DNA from: Paraburkholderia sp. Tr-20389
GTDB taxonomy: Bacteria > Pseudomonadota > Gammaproteobacteria > Burkholderiales > Burkholderiaceae
DNA: 64,000 bases
Reading direction: 5' to 3'
NCBI RefSeq assembly: GCF_017104565.1
Contig: NZ_JAAGPD010000003.1
Span: 282,769-346,768, forward strand
Shown here one piece after another: positions 50,678 to 58,392 of this stretch. How positions within the stretch are numbered: position 1 is the stretch's first letter; each line of letters starts with the position of its first letter. The notes beneath the pieces were generated by a model. The model saw only the letters and a list, made by a program, of their open reading frames with translations. It made no database searches and had not been told where the DNA came from. Both the position numbers and the translations under genes were made by a program.

Positions 50678-51733
50678 ATGAACAAGCCCCGCTTCCTCGC
50701 ATTCACACGCCCGCTCAAACGCATCGCCGCTGCGCTCGCGGCACTGACGCTGGTCACAGGTCTGGCGGCAAACGGCGCCGCCGCCGAAGAACGCTTCGTG
50801 ATGGTCAGCCACGGCTCGGATTCGAACGTCTGGTGGAACACCGTCAAGAACGGCATGCGCGACGCGAGCGAAGACTTCAACGTGCCCGTCGATTACCGCA
50901 ATCCGCCTACGGGCGATACGGGCGACATGGTGCGCATCCTCGAACAGGCGGCGGCGCGCAACTACTCGGGCGTGATCACGACGGTGCCGAACTTCGAGAT
51001 GATTCAGAAGGGCCTGCAAGGCGTGAAGGCGAAGCATATTCCGCTCGTCACGATCAACGGCGGACCCGACTCGGGCATGAAGCTCGGCGCGCTGATGCAT
51101 ATCGGCCAGCCTGAATACGAGGCGGGCAAGGCGGCAGGCGAGCGCGCGAAGGCAGCGGGCATCCATGAGTTTCTGTGCGTGAATCACGGCGCCGATATTC
51201 AGGCGCTGTGGGACCGCTGCAAGGGTTTCGCGGATGCGATCGGCGTCGACTACAAGAAGGCGACGATGGACAGCGGCGAAGACCCGACGGTGATCGAAAG
51301 CAAGGTCGCCGCGTATCTGCGTTCGCATCCGACGACCCAAGCGATTCTCGCGCTCGGCCCCGATCAGGCGACGGGCGTGCTGCGCGGCGTGAAGGACGCA
51401 GGCATGAGCGGCAAGATCTACGTCGCCACCTTCGATCTTTCTCCCGACATCCTCAAGTCGATCCAGGCCGGGCAGATCGCGTTTGCGATCGACCAGCAGC
51501 CGTATCTGCAGGGCTATCTGTCCGTTGCCGCAATGGCGATAGCGATTCGCGACAAGACCAGCGATCCGGCTCGCATCGTCGCGGCGCTCAAGGACGACAA
51601 GAAGGTCACCGCGCGTCTCGCGAAGTACGACCTGAAGCCGGTCTATACGGGCTCGACGGTCAGCTCCGGGCCGAGCTTCGTGACCCGCGACAACATCGCG
51701 CCCGTCCAGAAGTACGCAGGCTCGTATCGCTAG
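50678..51733 (+). CDS. Periplasmic substrate-binding protein (ABC sugar type)
   Basis: 351 residues. A signal peptide (about 1-36, ending G-A-A-A-E-E) precedes a type I periplasmic-binding fold of the ribose/sugar group: R-F-V-M-V-S-H-G-S-D-S-N-V-W-W-N-T-V-K-N-G near residue 38, N-F-E-M-I near 107, I-N-G-G-P-D-S-G near 128, and D-Q-Q-P-Y-L-Q-G-Y near 273, the usual ligand contact in the family. ABC permease and ATPase genes are not next to it; instead a membrane desaturase follows 55 bases later. It may serve a transporter encoded elsewhere or act as a sensor for the LacI-controlled unit. Confidence 0.9.
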   Translation: MNKPRFLAFTRPLKRIAAALAALTLVTGLAANGAAAEERFVMVSHGSDSNVWWNTVKNGMRDASEDFNVPVDYRNPPTGDTGDMVRILEQAAARNYSGVITTVPNFEMIQKGLQGVKAKHIPLVTINGGPDSGMKLGALMHIGQPEYEAGKAAGERAKAAGIHEFLCVNHGADIQALWDRCKGFADAIGVDYKKATMDSGEDPTVIESKVAAYLRSHPTTQAILALGPDQATGVLRGVKDAGMSGKIYVATFDLSPDILKSIQAGQIAFAIDQQPYLQGYLSVAAMAIAIRDKTSDPARIVAALKDDKKVTARLAKYDLKPVYTGSTVSSGPSFVTRDNIAPVQKYAGSYR

Positions 51734-51788
51734 TCGCATCGGATCCGAATACGGCAACGCACTCCGCACTTCGCGAAGGGATAACGCA

Positions 51789-52790
51789 ATGAACATCGAC
51801 ATGAATTCGTGGCACCGCGTCGACATCGACCGCAAGGCGCTCAAGGACTTTTCCACGCGCTCCGACGCACGCGGCATCTTGCACGCGGGCGGCTTCTTCG
51901 CCCTCGTCGTTGCGACAGGTGTGCTCGCGTGGTTCTCGCTGGGCACGGCATGGGTGATTCCCGCCTTCCTGCTGTACGGAACGGTGTTCGCGTTCAGCGA
52001 GGCCGCCGCGCACGAGCTGGGGCACGGCACCGTGTTCAAGACGCGCTGGCTGAACGAAGCGGTCTACTGGGTGATCTGCTTCATGTCGTGGCGCGAGCAG
52101 GTGTACAGCCGCTGGCTTCACGCGAAGCATCACACGTACACGCATCTGACGGCGGCGCCGTATAAAGACCCGGAACTCGCATTCAAGCATCGCCCGCACA
52201 GCTACATCAAACTGGTGACTGACTTCGTACGCGTGTCACACGGCATGCAGTTTCTCACTGCGACCTTTCTGCATAGCTTCGGCATCGTCACGAAGGGCGC
52301 GAAAGAGGTCGTGCCCGAAGCAGAATACAAGAAGATGTGCGACAACTCGCGTGTGCTGCTGGCCTGCTATGTCGCGGTGTTCGTCTGGGCGGTGCTGGCG
52401 CACAGCTGGCTGCCCGTCATGTTTCTGTTCCTGCCGCGCGCATATGGGACGTGGCTGCACGAGCTGTGTGCACTGACCCAGCACACGGGCCTGAAGGAGA
52501 ACGTGCTCGATCATCGCGTGTCGAGCCGCACGGTCAAGGTCAACTGGGTGGTGCGCTTTCTCTACTGGAACATGAACTTCCATATCGAACATCACATGTT
52601 CCCGAGCGTGCCGTTTCATGCGCTGCCGAAGTTCCATGAAGCGCTGGCGTCGCAAATGCCGCAACCCTACGTGGGACTCTGGTCGGCATGGCGCGAAATT
52701 CTGATGATCTTCGCCAGGCAGCGGCGCGATCCCGAGTATGTCGTCGTGCGCGAATTGCCGGTTGGCAAGCGCGGTAACGTGGTGGCGTGA
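51789..52790 (+). CDS. Membrane fatty acid desaturase/hydroxylase-like protein
   Basis: 333 residues. An integral membrane di-iron oxygenase with all three histidine clusters: H75-E-L-G-H79, H111-A-K-H-H-T-Y-T-H, and N-F-H-I-E-H-H-M-F-P near residue 261, plus H-E-L-C-A-L-T-Q-H near 220. Four or so hydrophobic helices lie between them. Members desaturate or hydroxylate lipids, alkanes or carotenoids, and need a ferredoxin or similar donor, which is not encoded nearby. It is on the same strand as the binding protein, so LacI control is likely. Followed by a strong hairpin at 52809. Confidence 0.87.
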   Translation: MNIDMNSWHRVDIDRKALKDFSTRSDARGILHAGGFFALVVATGVLAWFSLGTAWVIPAFLLYGTVFAFSEAAAHELGHGTVFKTRWLNEAVYWVICFMSWREQVYSRWLHAKHHTYTHLTAAPYKDPELAFKHRPHSYIKLVTDFVRVSHGMQFLTATFLHSFGIVTKGAKEVVPEAEYKKMCDNSRVLLACYVAVFVWAVLAHSWLPVMFLFLPRAYGTWLHELCALTQHTGLKENVLDHRVSSRTVKVNWVVRFLYWNMNFHIEHHMFPSVPFHALPKFHEALASQMPQPYVGLWSAWREILMIFARQRRDPEYVVVRELPVGKRGNVVA

Positions 52791-52808
52791 CAGTCGTCGA
52801 CGCAAGCG

Positions 52809-52837
52809 GTCGCGCCGCGTGCAGAACGCGGCGCGAC
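52809..52837. terminator. Perfect 12-bp hairpin between convergent desaturase and thiolase genes
   Basis: GTCGCGCCGCGT (52809-52820) pairs fully with ACGCGGCGCGAC (52826-52837) around a GCAGA loop. It lies 19 bases after the desaturase stop and 18 before the thiolase stop. There is no clear T-run, yet the stem is long and G+C-rich, so it probably ends both transcripts. Confidence 0.6.
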
Positions 52838-52854
52838 TTCAATGCGGACCGGGA

Positions 52855-54027
52855 TCAGGTCGACAGAATCGTGACGAGCGCGACGGCCGAATCGCCCGCC
52901 AGTTGACCGCCGTTGTTCTCGGCGAGCGCCACCTTCGCCCCCGGCCGTTGCCGCGCGCCCGCCTTGCCGCGCAACTGCTGCGTGAGTTCGACGATCTGCG
53001 CGACACCCGTCGCGCCCACGGGATGGCCGCGCGACAGCAGACCGCCGCTCGGATTCACCGAAATGCGTCCGCCGATATCCGTATCGCCCGAACGGATCAG
53101 CTTCGGCGCATCGCCGGGTGCGCACAGGCCCAGGTTCTCGTAGTGAATGAGTTCCGCGGGCGCGGAGGCGTCGTGCAGTTCGACGACGTGCACGTCCGAC
53201 GGACCGATGCCCGCCTCTTCGTATGCGGCGTTCGCCGCGCGCACCGCGACCAGTTCGCCGGATCCATCCGCCTTCGCCGACACGATGGAACTCGCGCGGA
53301 TGAACACGGGGCGAATGTCGTGCTTCTCCGCATAGTCTTCCGAGCAGATGAATAGCGCCGCGCCGCCGTCGCCGATCGACGAGCACATGAAGAGCGTCAA
53401 CGGATCGCTGACCATCCGGCTCGCGAGCACTTCGTCGACGCTCGTTTCGTTGCGGAATTGCGCATGCGGATTCAACGCTCCCGCGCGGCGGCTCTTCACG
53501 ACGACACGCGCGAAGTCGCTCGCATCGGCGCCCGTCTTGTCCATCCACTTGCGTGCCTTCGCCGCGTAGAGATCCATGAAAAGCGAGCCCGTGCCTGTCG
53601 TCACGCCTTCGGGCAGCGGCTCTTCGAGATCGACGGCCTTCGCGAACGCGCCGAACGAGATCGCCTTGTCCTCATGCGTGAGCTTTTCGACGCCGACGAC
53701 CAGCGCGGTCTCCGATTGTCCCGAAGCGACCGAAAGCCATGCGAGATTCAACGCCGAACTGCCGGAAGCGCAGGCGTTCTCGACATTGAACATCGGCTTG
53801 CCGTCGAGCCCGGTATTGCGCAGCGACGACTGCGCGCGAATCATCTCCTGACCCGTGACGACACCCGCCGCCGCATTGCCGAAGAAGACGCGATCGACGT
53901 CGTTCACCGTGGCGCGCGCATCCTTCAATGCGAGCGACACCGCCTCTTCGGCGAGGGATTTCAGATTGCGATCGAGAAACTTGCCAAACGACGTCATGCC
54001 GACGCCGCCGATAACGACCTTGCGCAT
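52855..54027 (-). CDS. Thiolase-family protein (SCP2/lipid-transfer type)
   Basis: 390 residues. Thiolase fold with the nucleophile Cys86 in N-V-E-N-A-C-A-S-G-S-S-A, and the second active-site H in G-G-L-L-S-R-G-H-P-V-G-A-T-G near residue 340. The usual C-terminal C-x-G motif is replaced by E-N-N-G-G-Q-L-A-G-D-S-A, as in SCP2-type thiolases and related proteins, so cleavage of a beta-ketoacyl-CoA is likely but a standard biosynthetic role is not. It lies 59 bases after the MFS gene on the same strand and so belongs to the pathway described at 55-60 kb. Confidence 0.88.
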   Translation of the reverse strand: MRKVVIGGVGMTSFGKFLDRNLKSLAEEAVSLALKDARATVNDVDRVFFGNAAAGVVTGQEMIRAQSSLRNTGLDGKPMFNVENACASGSSALNLAWLSVASGQSETALVVGVEKLTHEDKAISFGAFAKAVDLEEPLPEGVTTGTGSLFMDLYAAKARKWMDKTGADASDFARVVVKSRRAGALNPHAQFRNETSVDEVLASRMVSDPLTLFMCSSIGDGGAALFICSEDYAEKHDIRPVFIRASSIVSAKADGSGELVAVRAANAAYEEAGIGPSDVHVVELHDASAPAELIHYENLGLCAPGDAPKLIRSGDTDIGGRISVNPSGGLLSRGHPVGATGVAQIVELTQQLRGKAGARQRPGAKVALAENNGGQLAGDSAVALVTILST

Positions 54028-54086
54028 TACTGCCTCCAATGATTGACCTGCTGAACTTGCGATGACCGTGCGTCGAAGTGAGGCGC

Positions 54087-55391
54087 TCAGTCGAGAATCT
54101 TTCCGCGCGTCTCCGGCATCCGCGCATAGACCACGAAGCCGACGACGCACACGGCCGCGACATAGACCCACAGGTATTGCGACAAACCGGAACTCGACAT
54201 CGCGGTGACGATATAGGGCAGCGTGCCGCCGAACAGCGCCGCCGATACCGCATAGGGAAGCGCCACACCCGTTGCCCGCACATGCGCGGGGAACTGCTCG
54301 GCCATCACCGTTGCGCAGGTCGCGGCGAATCCCGACGAGAGCAGCATGCCGATCGTGACGATGGCGGTTGCGCTCCAGAAGTCGTTGCTGAGGAAGTGCA
54401 GCGCGGGCCATGCGAACAGCGCGGAGCCGCCCGCAAAGACGAGCAGCACGGGCTTGCGGCCGATACGGTCCGACAGCATGCCGATGAACGGAATCGCGAT
54501 CAGCGAAACGACGATCGACATCACGCTTGCGCTGAATGCGTCGTGCAGCGGCAAACCCGTACGCAGATGCGCCAGCGTCGGGAACAGCACGAGCCACAGG
54601 TAGATGCACAGATTGCCCGCCATCGCGATACCGATGACGCGCAGTGCCGCGCGCCGATGTTCGCGAACGATCACGAGAAACGGATGGCGTGTGCGCTGAT
54701 GCGCGGCGACGCTCTTTCTGAATGCGTCCGTTTCGGCGACGGCGAGGCGCACCCACAGCGCGACGAAGCCGAGCAATCCGGCGATCGCGAATGCGACGCG
54801 CCAGCCCCAGGACGCCATGCCCGCATGGTCGATCATCGACGTGAGGGTCGCGCCGATCAGCGCCGCCACCAGCACGCCGGCGTTGACCGCGAAGTGTTGC
54901 CACGAGCCCGCAAAGCCGCGCCGCGACGGCGCCGACGATTCGATCAGGAACGTCGACGCCGAGCCGAACTCTCCGCCTGCCGCGAAGCCCTGAATGAGCC
55001 GTGCGAGAACGAGAATGAGCGGCGCAGCGATGCCGATCGATTCATAACCGGGGCACACGGCGATGACGAGCGAACTGCCGGCCATCAATGCGACCGACAA
55101 CGCGAGGCCGTTCTTGCGCCCGTGCCGGTCGGCATAAGCGCCGAGCAGCGCGCCGCCGATCGGCCGCATCACGAAGCCGACCGCGAACACGGCAAATGCC
55201 GAGAGCAGCGAGACGCGATCGTTGTTAGCCGGAAAGAAGTGTCGCGAGAAGAGCGCGGCGAAGGTCGCGTAGATGATCCAGTCAGTGAATTCGACGATGG
55301 TGCCGAGCGTCGCCGCGACGATGGCTTTTCGCTGCGCTCGTGTGAGCGGTGTCGCGGGTTCCTGGGCGACGCCCGGAAGGATGGTGTCCAT
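54087..55391 (-). CDS. MFS transporter of the metabolite:H+ symporter (MHS) type
   Basis: 434 residues, 12 membrane helices. The opening R-K-A-I-V-A-A-T-L-G-T-I-V-E-F-T-D-W-I-I-Y-A is the MHS motif, followed by R-P-I-G-G-A-L-L-G-A-Y-A-D-R-H-G-R-K-N-G near residue 82 (motif A) and R-L-I-Q-G-F-A-A-G-G-E-F-G near 150. Relatives import carboxylates, shikimate, betaine or aromatic acids with protons. The promoter (55527-55561) carries the same 35-bp element as the SDR and CoA-transferase genes, so it probably imports the pathway's substrate. ATG at 55391 gives the family start. Confidence 0.9.
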   Translation of the reverse strand: MDTILPGVAQEPATPLTRAQRKAIVAATLGTIVEFTDWIIYATFAALFSRHFFPANNDRVSLLSAFAVFAVGFVMRPIGGALLGAYADRHGRKNGLALSVALMAGSSLVIAVCPGYESIGIAAPLILVLARLIQGFAAGGEFGSASTFLIESSAPSRRGFAGSWQHFAVNAGVLVAALIGATLTSMIDHAGMASWGWRVAFAIAGLLGFVALWVRLAVAETDAFRKSVAAHQRTRHPFLVIVREHRRAALRVIGIAMAGNLCIYLWLVLFPTLAHLRTGLPLHDAFSASVMSIVVSLIAIPFIGMLSDRIGRKPVLLVFAGGSALFAWPALHFLSNDFWSATAIVTIGMLLSSGFAATCATVMAEQFPAHVRATGVALPYAVSAALFGGTLPYIVTAMSSSGLSQYLWVYVAAVCVVGFVVYARMPETRGKILD

Positions 55392-55526
55392 GTTGTCTCC
55401 GTGTCTCTTTGTGGTGAGCGCGCGCTGGCTGCACGACGCATGCGGAACGTGCGGGATGTATCGCCTGAAACGTGCGACACGGCGTTTGGCCCTGCACATG
55501 GACGCATCCTAGGTTTCGCGTGACAG

Positions 55527-55561
55527 GCCGCGCAAACGACATTTTTTGCGCTGTCGATTGA
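55527..55561 (-). promoter_or_regulatory. Shared 35-bp regulatory element, copy 1 (MFS gene)
   Basis: On the minus strand TCAATCGA (55554-55561), 13 variable bases, then GTCGTTTGCGCG (55529-55540). TTGCGC inside this block serves as -35, with TAGGAT 18 bases further. It matches copies at 55627 and 58301, with a single mismatch across the first 12 of the 14 conserved right-hand bases. Confidence 0.75.
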
Positions 55562-55626
55562 GTTTTTTTGCGTCGAACCCGCAGTCCGCCAACGCGCGGG
55601 CATCGAGTGTTTCGATTGAGGGAAAG

Positions 55627-55661
55627 TCAATCGAAGCCGCTAAAAAAGTCGTTTGAGCGCG
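55627..55661 (+). promoter_or_regulatory. Shared 35-bp regulatory element, copy 2 (SDR-hydratase operon)
   Basis: TCAATCGA (55627-55634), 13 bases, then GTCGTTTGAGCGCG (55648-55661). All 22 fixed bases equal those of copy 3. The end of the element is 56 bases before the SDR start codon. An inverted TCGATTGA lies just upstream at 55612-55619. TTGAGC acts as -35. Confidence 0.78.
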
Positions 55662-55717
55662 GTGCATCGTGCGCCCTAGCATGGAATGCACAGGCTTTCA
55701 TTCCACGGAGACACGCC

Positions 55718-56485
55718 ATGAACGCATCACCCCACAACCCATCCGCCGAGGTCGCCGTCGTCACGGGCGGCGCGAAGGGCATCGGCTTCGGCATCGCGGC
55801 GGCGCTCGCCCGCAGCGGCCAGCGCATCGCGCTGTTCGATCTCGATCGCGTGGCGCTCGATCAGGCTGCAAGTGCGCTCGCTGCCGAAGGTGCGGAGGTG
55901 ATCGGTCTGCCCGTCGACGTGACGGATGGCGCATCCGTGAACGACGCCGTCGAAGCCGTCGCCGGGCGCTTTGGCCGCATCGACGTGCTGGTGAACAACG
56001 CGGGCATCGTGCGCGACAAGCGGATCACGAAGATGAGCGACGACGACTGGGACGCCGTGATCGGCGTGAACCTCAAGTCGCAGTTTCTGTGTTGCCGGGC
56101 GGTGCTCACGCATATGAGCGGCGCGCGCTACGGGCGCATCGTGAACATTTCGTCGCGCGCGTGGCTGGGCGGCGTCGGACAGTCGAACTATTCGGCGGCG
56201 AAGGGCGGCGTGGTGAGCCTCACGCGCAGTCTCGCGCTCGAATGGGCGAGCGCCGGCATCACCGTGAATGCGGTCGCGCCGGGTATCGTCGATACACCGC
56301 TTTTTCAGGCATTCGATGCAGAGCTTCAGGCGCGCCTCAAGCAGTCGGTGCCCGTGCAGCGCATCGGCACGCCGGACGATATCGCGCAAGCCGTGCTGTT
56401 CTTTGCGCAGCGTGAAGCGTCGTACATCACGGGGCAGACGCTGTATGTATGCGGCGGCCGCTCGCTGTCGTCGCCTAGCGTCTGA
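55718..56485 (+). CDS. Short-chain dehydrogenase/reductase (FabG-like)
   Basis: 255 residues. Classical SDR: cofactor loop T-G-G-A-K-G-I-G-F-G-I-A near residue 15, N-N-A-G-I-V near 92, catalytic I-V-N-I-S-S-R-A-W and Y-S-A-A-K-G near 155, and N-A-V-A-P-G-I-V-D-T-P. The likely reaction is 3-hydroxyacyl-CoA or alcohol oxidation using NAD(P). The ATG at 55718 follows GGAG; the longer frame upstream is not coding by family start. It is 11 bases before the enoyl-CoA hydratase gene, forming a two-gene operon with a shared-element promoter. Confidence 0.9.
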   Translation: MNASPHNPSAEVAVVTGGAKGIGFGIAAALARSGQRIALFDLDRVALDQAASALAAEGAEVIGLPVDVTDGASVNDAVEAVAGRFGRIDVLVNNAGIVRDKRITKMSDDDWDAVIGVNLKSQFLCCRAVLTHMSGARYGRIVNISSRAWLGGVGQSNYSAAKGGVVSLTRSLALEWASAGITVNAVAPGIVDTPLFQAFDAELQARLKQSVPVQRIGTPDDIAQAVLFFAQREASYITGQTLYVCGGRSLSSPSV

Positions 56486-56496
56486 AGGAGCGGATC

Positions 56497-57300
56497 ATGA
56501 CCATTCACTACAGCGTGTCGGACCATGTGGCCATCGTGAGCCTGGATCGTCCCGAGGCCCTCAACGCACTCGACCTCGACAGCCTGAAGGCATTGCGCGC
56601 GGCGCTCGCCGAAGCGCGCGACGACGACGACGTGCGCGTGATCGTGCTCACGGGCTCGGGACACAAGTCGTTCTGCGTCGGCGCGGATCTGAAGAATACG
56701 CAGCCGCCGGCAACGAATTTCGGGTCGTCGTTCGTCCGTTCCATCGATCGCGCAGCGGCCGAAGGCATCTATGTGCGGCTGATGGATCTCGGTTCGTTGC
56801 GCATCTTCAAGCCGATCATCGGTGCGATCAATGGCTATTGTCTTGGCGGTGGGCTCGAACTCGCGCTGCAATGCGATTTGCGGATCGCATCGAGCCACGC
56901 GGTGTTCGGCTTGCCGGAAGCCGTTGTCGCGAGCATTCCGGCCGTGTGCGGCATCCAGGCGCTGCAGAAAGCGGTGCCGTCGGCGATCGCGATGAAGATG
57001 CTGCTGACGGGCTGCAAGATCGACGCGGCCTACGCGGAGCGCGTGGGGCTCGTGTCCGATGTCGTCGAACCCGCCGCGCTGATGGACACCGCACGCGAAC
57101 TCGCAGGCACGATTGCGGCGAATGGGCCGCTTGCCGTGCAGATGATCAAGAAAGTCGCTGAAACCAGCAGCAATGTGCCACTTGCACAGGCGCTCGAATT
57201 CACCGAACTGGCGTGGGGCGCCATGCGCGATTCGGAAGATCGTGTGGAAGGGCGCAAGGCGTTCGCTGAGAAGCGCCAGCCGCAATTCAAGGGTCGTTGA
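56497..57300 (+). CDS. Enoyl-CoA hydratase
   Basis: 267 residues. Crotonase fold with both catalytic regions: G-S-G-H-K-S-F-C-V-G-A-D-L-K near residue 55, G-G-G-L-E-L-A-L-Q-C-D-L-R near 115, and G-L-P-E-A near 137, so the two Glu residues of true hydratases are in place. It would hydrate an enoyl-CoA to the 3-hydroxyacyl-CoA, which the SDR before it could oxidise and the thiolase at 52855 could cleave. GAAGGAG precedes the ATG. It is convergent with the LysR gene at 57320. Confidence 0.9.
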   Translation: MTIHYSVSDHVAIVSLDRPEALNALDLDSLKALRAALAEARDDDDVRVIVLTGSGHKSFCVGADLKNTQPPATNFGSSFVRSIDRAAAEGIYVRLMDLGSLRIFKPIIGAINGYCLGGGLELALQCDLRIASSHAVFGLPEAVVASIPAVCGIQALQKAVPSAIAMKMLLTGCKIDAAYAERVGLVSDVVEPAALMDTARELAGTIAANGPLAVQMIKKVAETSSNVPLAQALEFTELAWGAMRDSEDRVEGRKAFAEKRQPQFKGR

Positions 57301-57319
57301 ACGGCGTGCGGTGTGGCGA

Positions 57320-58219
57320 TCAGCTACGCGCTTCGCCGACGGAGAGCAGCCAGTTGCGGAACGCGGCGAACTCGGGATTCGACAGATGGTCGCGCGGATA
57401 GATCAGGTAGTAAGTGAACGCACCCAGATCGAGCACGAAGGAAAAGGGCGTCACCAGCGTGCCGTCGCGCAGTTGATCGGCGACGAGCACGCGCTGCGCC
57501 ATCGCGACGCCGACGCCTTGCGTCGCTGCGAAGTACGCGAGGATGGAGCTTTCGTAGCTGAGACCGCTCAACGGATTGACGCCGCGCACGCCGGCCGCGT
57601 CGAGCCATTTGGCCCAGTCCTCGCGGCGCGCCAGCGAATGCAGCAGCGGCACGTTGCGCAGCGATTCGGGTGTGGCGTCGCTAAGTTCGGGATGCGCGCG
57701 CAGAAACGCCGGACTGCACACGGGCACGAGTTCGTTCGGTACGAGGCGGTCATGACCGACATCCGATGACGGCGCATGCGACAGGCGGATCGCCGCATCG
57801 ACGTCTTCCGTATTGAAGTCGACGGGTTGCAATGAGGTCGTGAGACTGACTTCGATGTCGGGATGCTCGCGATGAAACGCGGACAGACGCGGCAGCAGCC
57901 AGTTCATCGAGAACGTCGTGTAGCCGCGAATCTTGAGCGTGCGGCGGCGGCGCGCTTCCGTGAGGTTGATCGTCGCGGTGCGCATCGTTTCGAAGCCTCG
58001 CACGATGTCGGCGAGGTAACGCTCCCCCATCGGCGTCAGCGCGATCGCGCGATGTCCGCGTTCGAACAGCAGCACGCCGAGCTGATCTTCCAGCAGTTTG
58101 ATTTGCCGGCTGACGGCCGCGGGCGTGACGTTGAGTTCGTTCGCGGCGAGCTGCACGCTGAGCAGTCTGCCGCAGACCTCGAAGGCGCGCAGCGCGTTGA
58201 GTGACGGAAGGGTTCGCAT
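57320..58219 (-). CDS. LysR-family regulator (GcvA-like)
   Basis: 299 residues. The N-terminus R-T-L-P-S-L-N-A-L-R-A-F-E-V-C-G-R-L-L-S-V-Q-L-A-A-N-E-L-N-V-T-P-A-A-V-S-R-Q-I-K-L-L-E and the effector domain with V-D-A-A-I-R-L-S-H and R-E-D-W-A-K-W-L resemble the GcvA/AmpR subgroup. It is divergent from the CoA-transferase gene, with the shared element copy 3 in between, and convergent with the hydratase gene. It is the only regulator in the pathway block, so it is the best candidate to bind the three 35-bp elements. Effector probably a pathway acid or CoA ester. Confidence 0.9.
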   Translation of the reverse strand: MRTLPSLNALRAFEVCGRLLSVQLAANELNVTPAAVSRQIKLLEDQLGVLLFERGHRAIALTPMGERYLADIVRGFETMRTATINLTEARRRRTLKIRGYTTFSMNWLLPRLSAFHREHPDIEVSLTTSLQPVDFNTEDVDAAIRLSHAPSSDVGHDRLVPNELVPVCSPAFLRAHPELSDATPESLRNVPLLHSLARREDWAKWLDAAGVRGVNPLSGLSYESSILAYFAATQGVGVAMAQRVLVADQLRDGTLVTPFSFVLDLGAFTYYLIYPRDHLSNPEFAAFRNWLLSVGEARS

Positions 58220-58300
58220 CCAAAAATGGTAGCACGCGCATCGCGCGGCGCATGCCGGGAAAGCTACGTAGAAAGGCGCTTGCGTTCACTTCAGCAAAAC

Positions 58301-58335
58301 TCAATCGAGCGGGCAGGAAATGTCGTTTGAGCGCG
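58301..58335 (+). promoter_or_regulatory. Shared 35-bp regulatory element, copy 3 (CoA-transferase gene)
   Basis: TCAATCGA (58301-58308), 13 bases, then GTCGTTTGAGCGCG (58322-58335), equal to copy 2 at all 22 fixed bases. It ends 57 bases before the CoA-transferase start. TTGAGC (58327-58332) and TATCGT (58350-58355), 17 bases apart, would form the promoter. Confidence 0.78.
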
Positions 58336-58392
58336 TCTCCAACGCGCCGTATCGTTGGTTCAAAGCAATCTGTGAGACTCAAGGAGACAACC

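Larger units (their letters stand above)
55392..55717. other. Divergent control region between MFS and SDR genes
   Basis: 326 bases without a gene. It holds two copies of the shared 35-bp element (55527-55561 minus, 55627-55661 plus), an extra inverted half TCGATTGA (55612-55619), and promoters for both directions. Minus: TTGCGC, 18 bases, TAGGAT. Plus: TTGAGC (55653-55658), 18 bases, TAGCAT (55677-55682). Confidence 0.7.
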
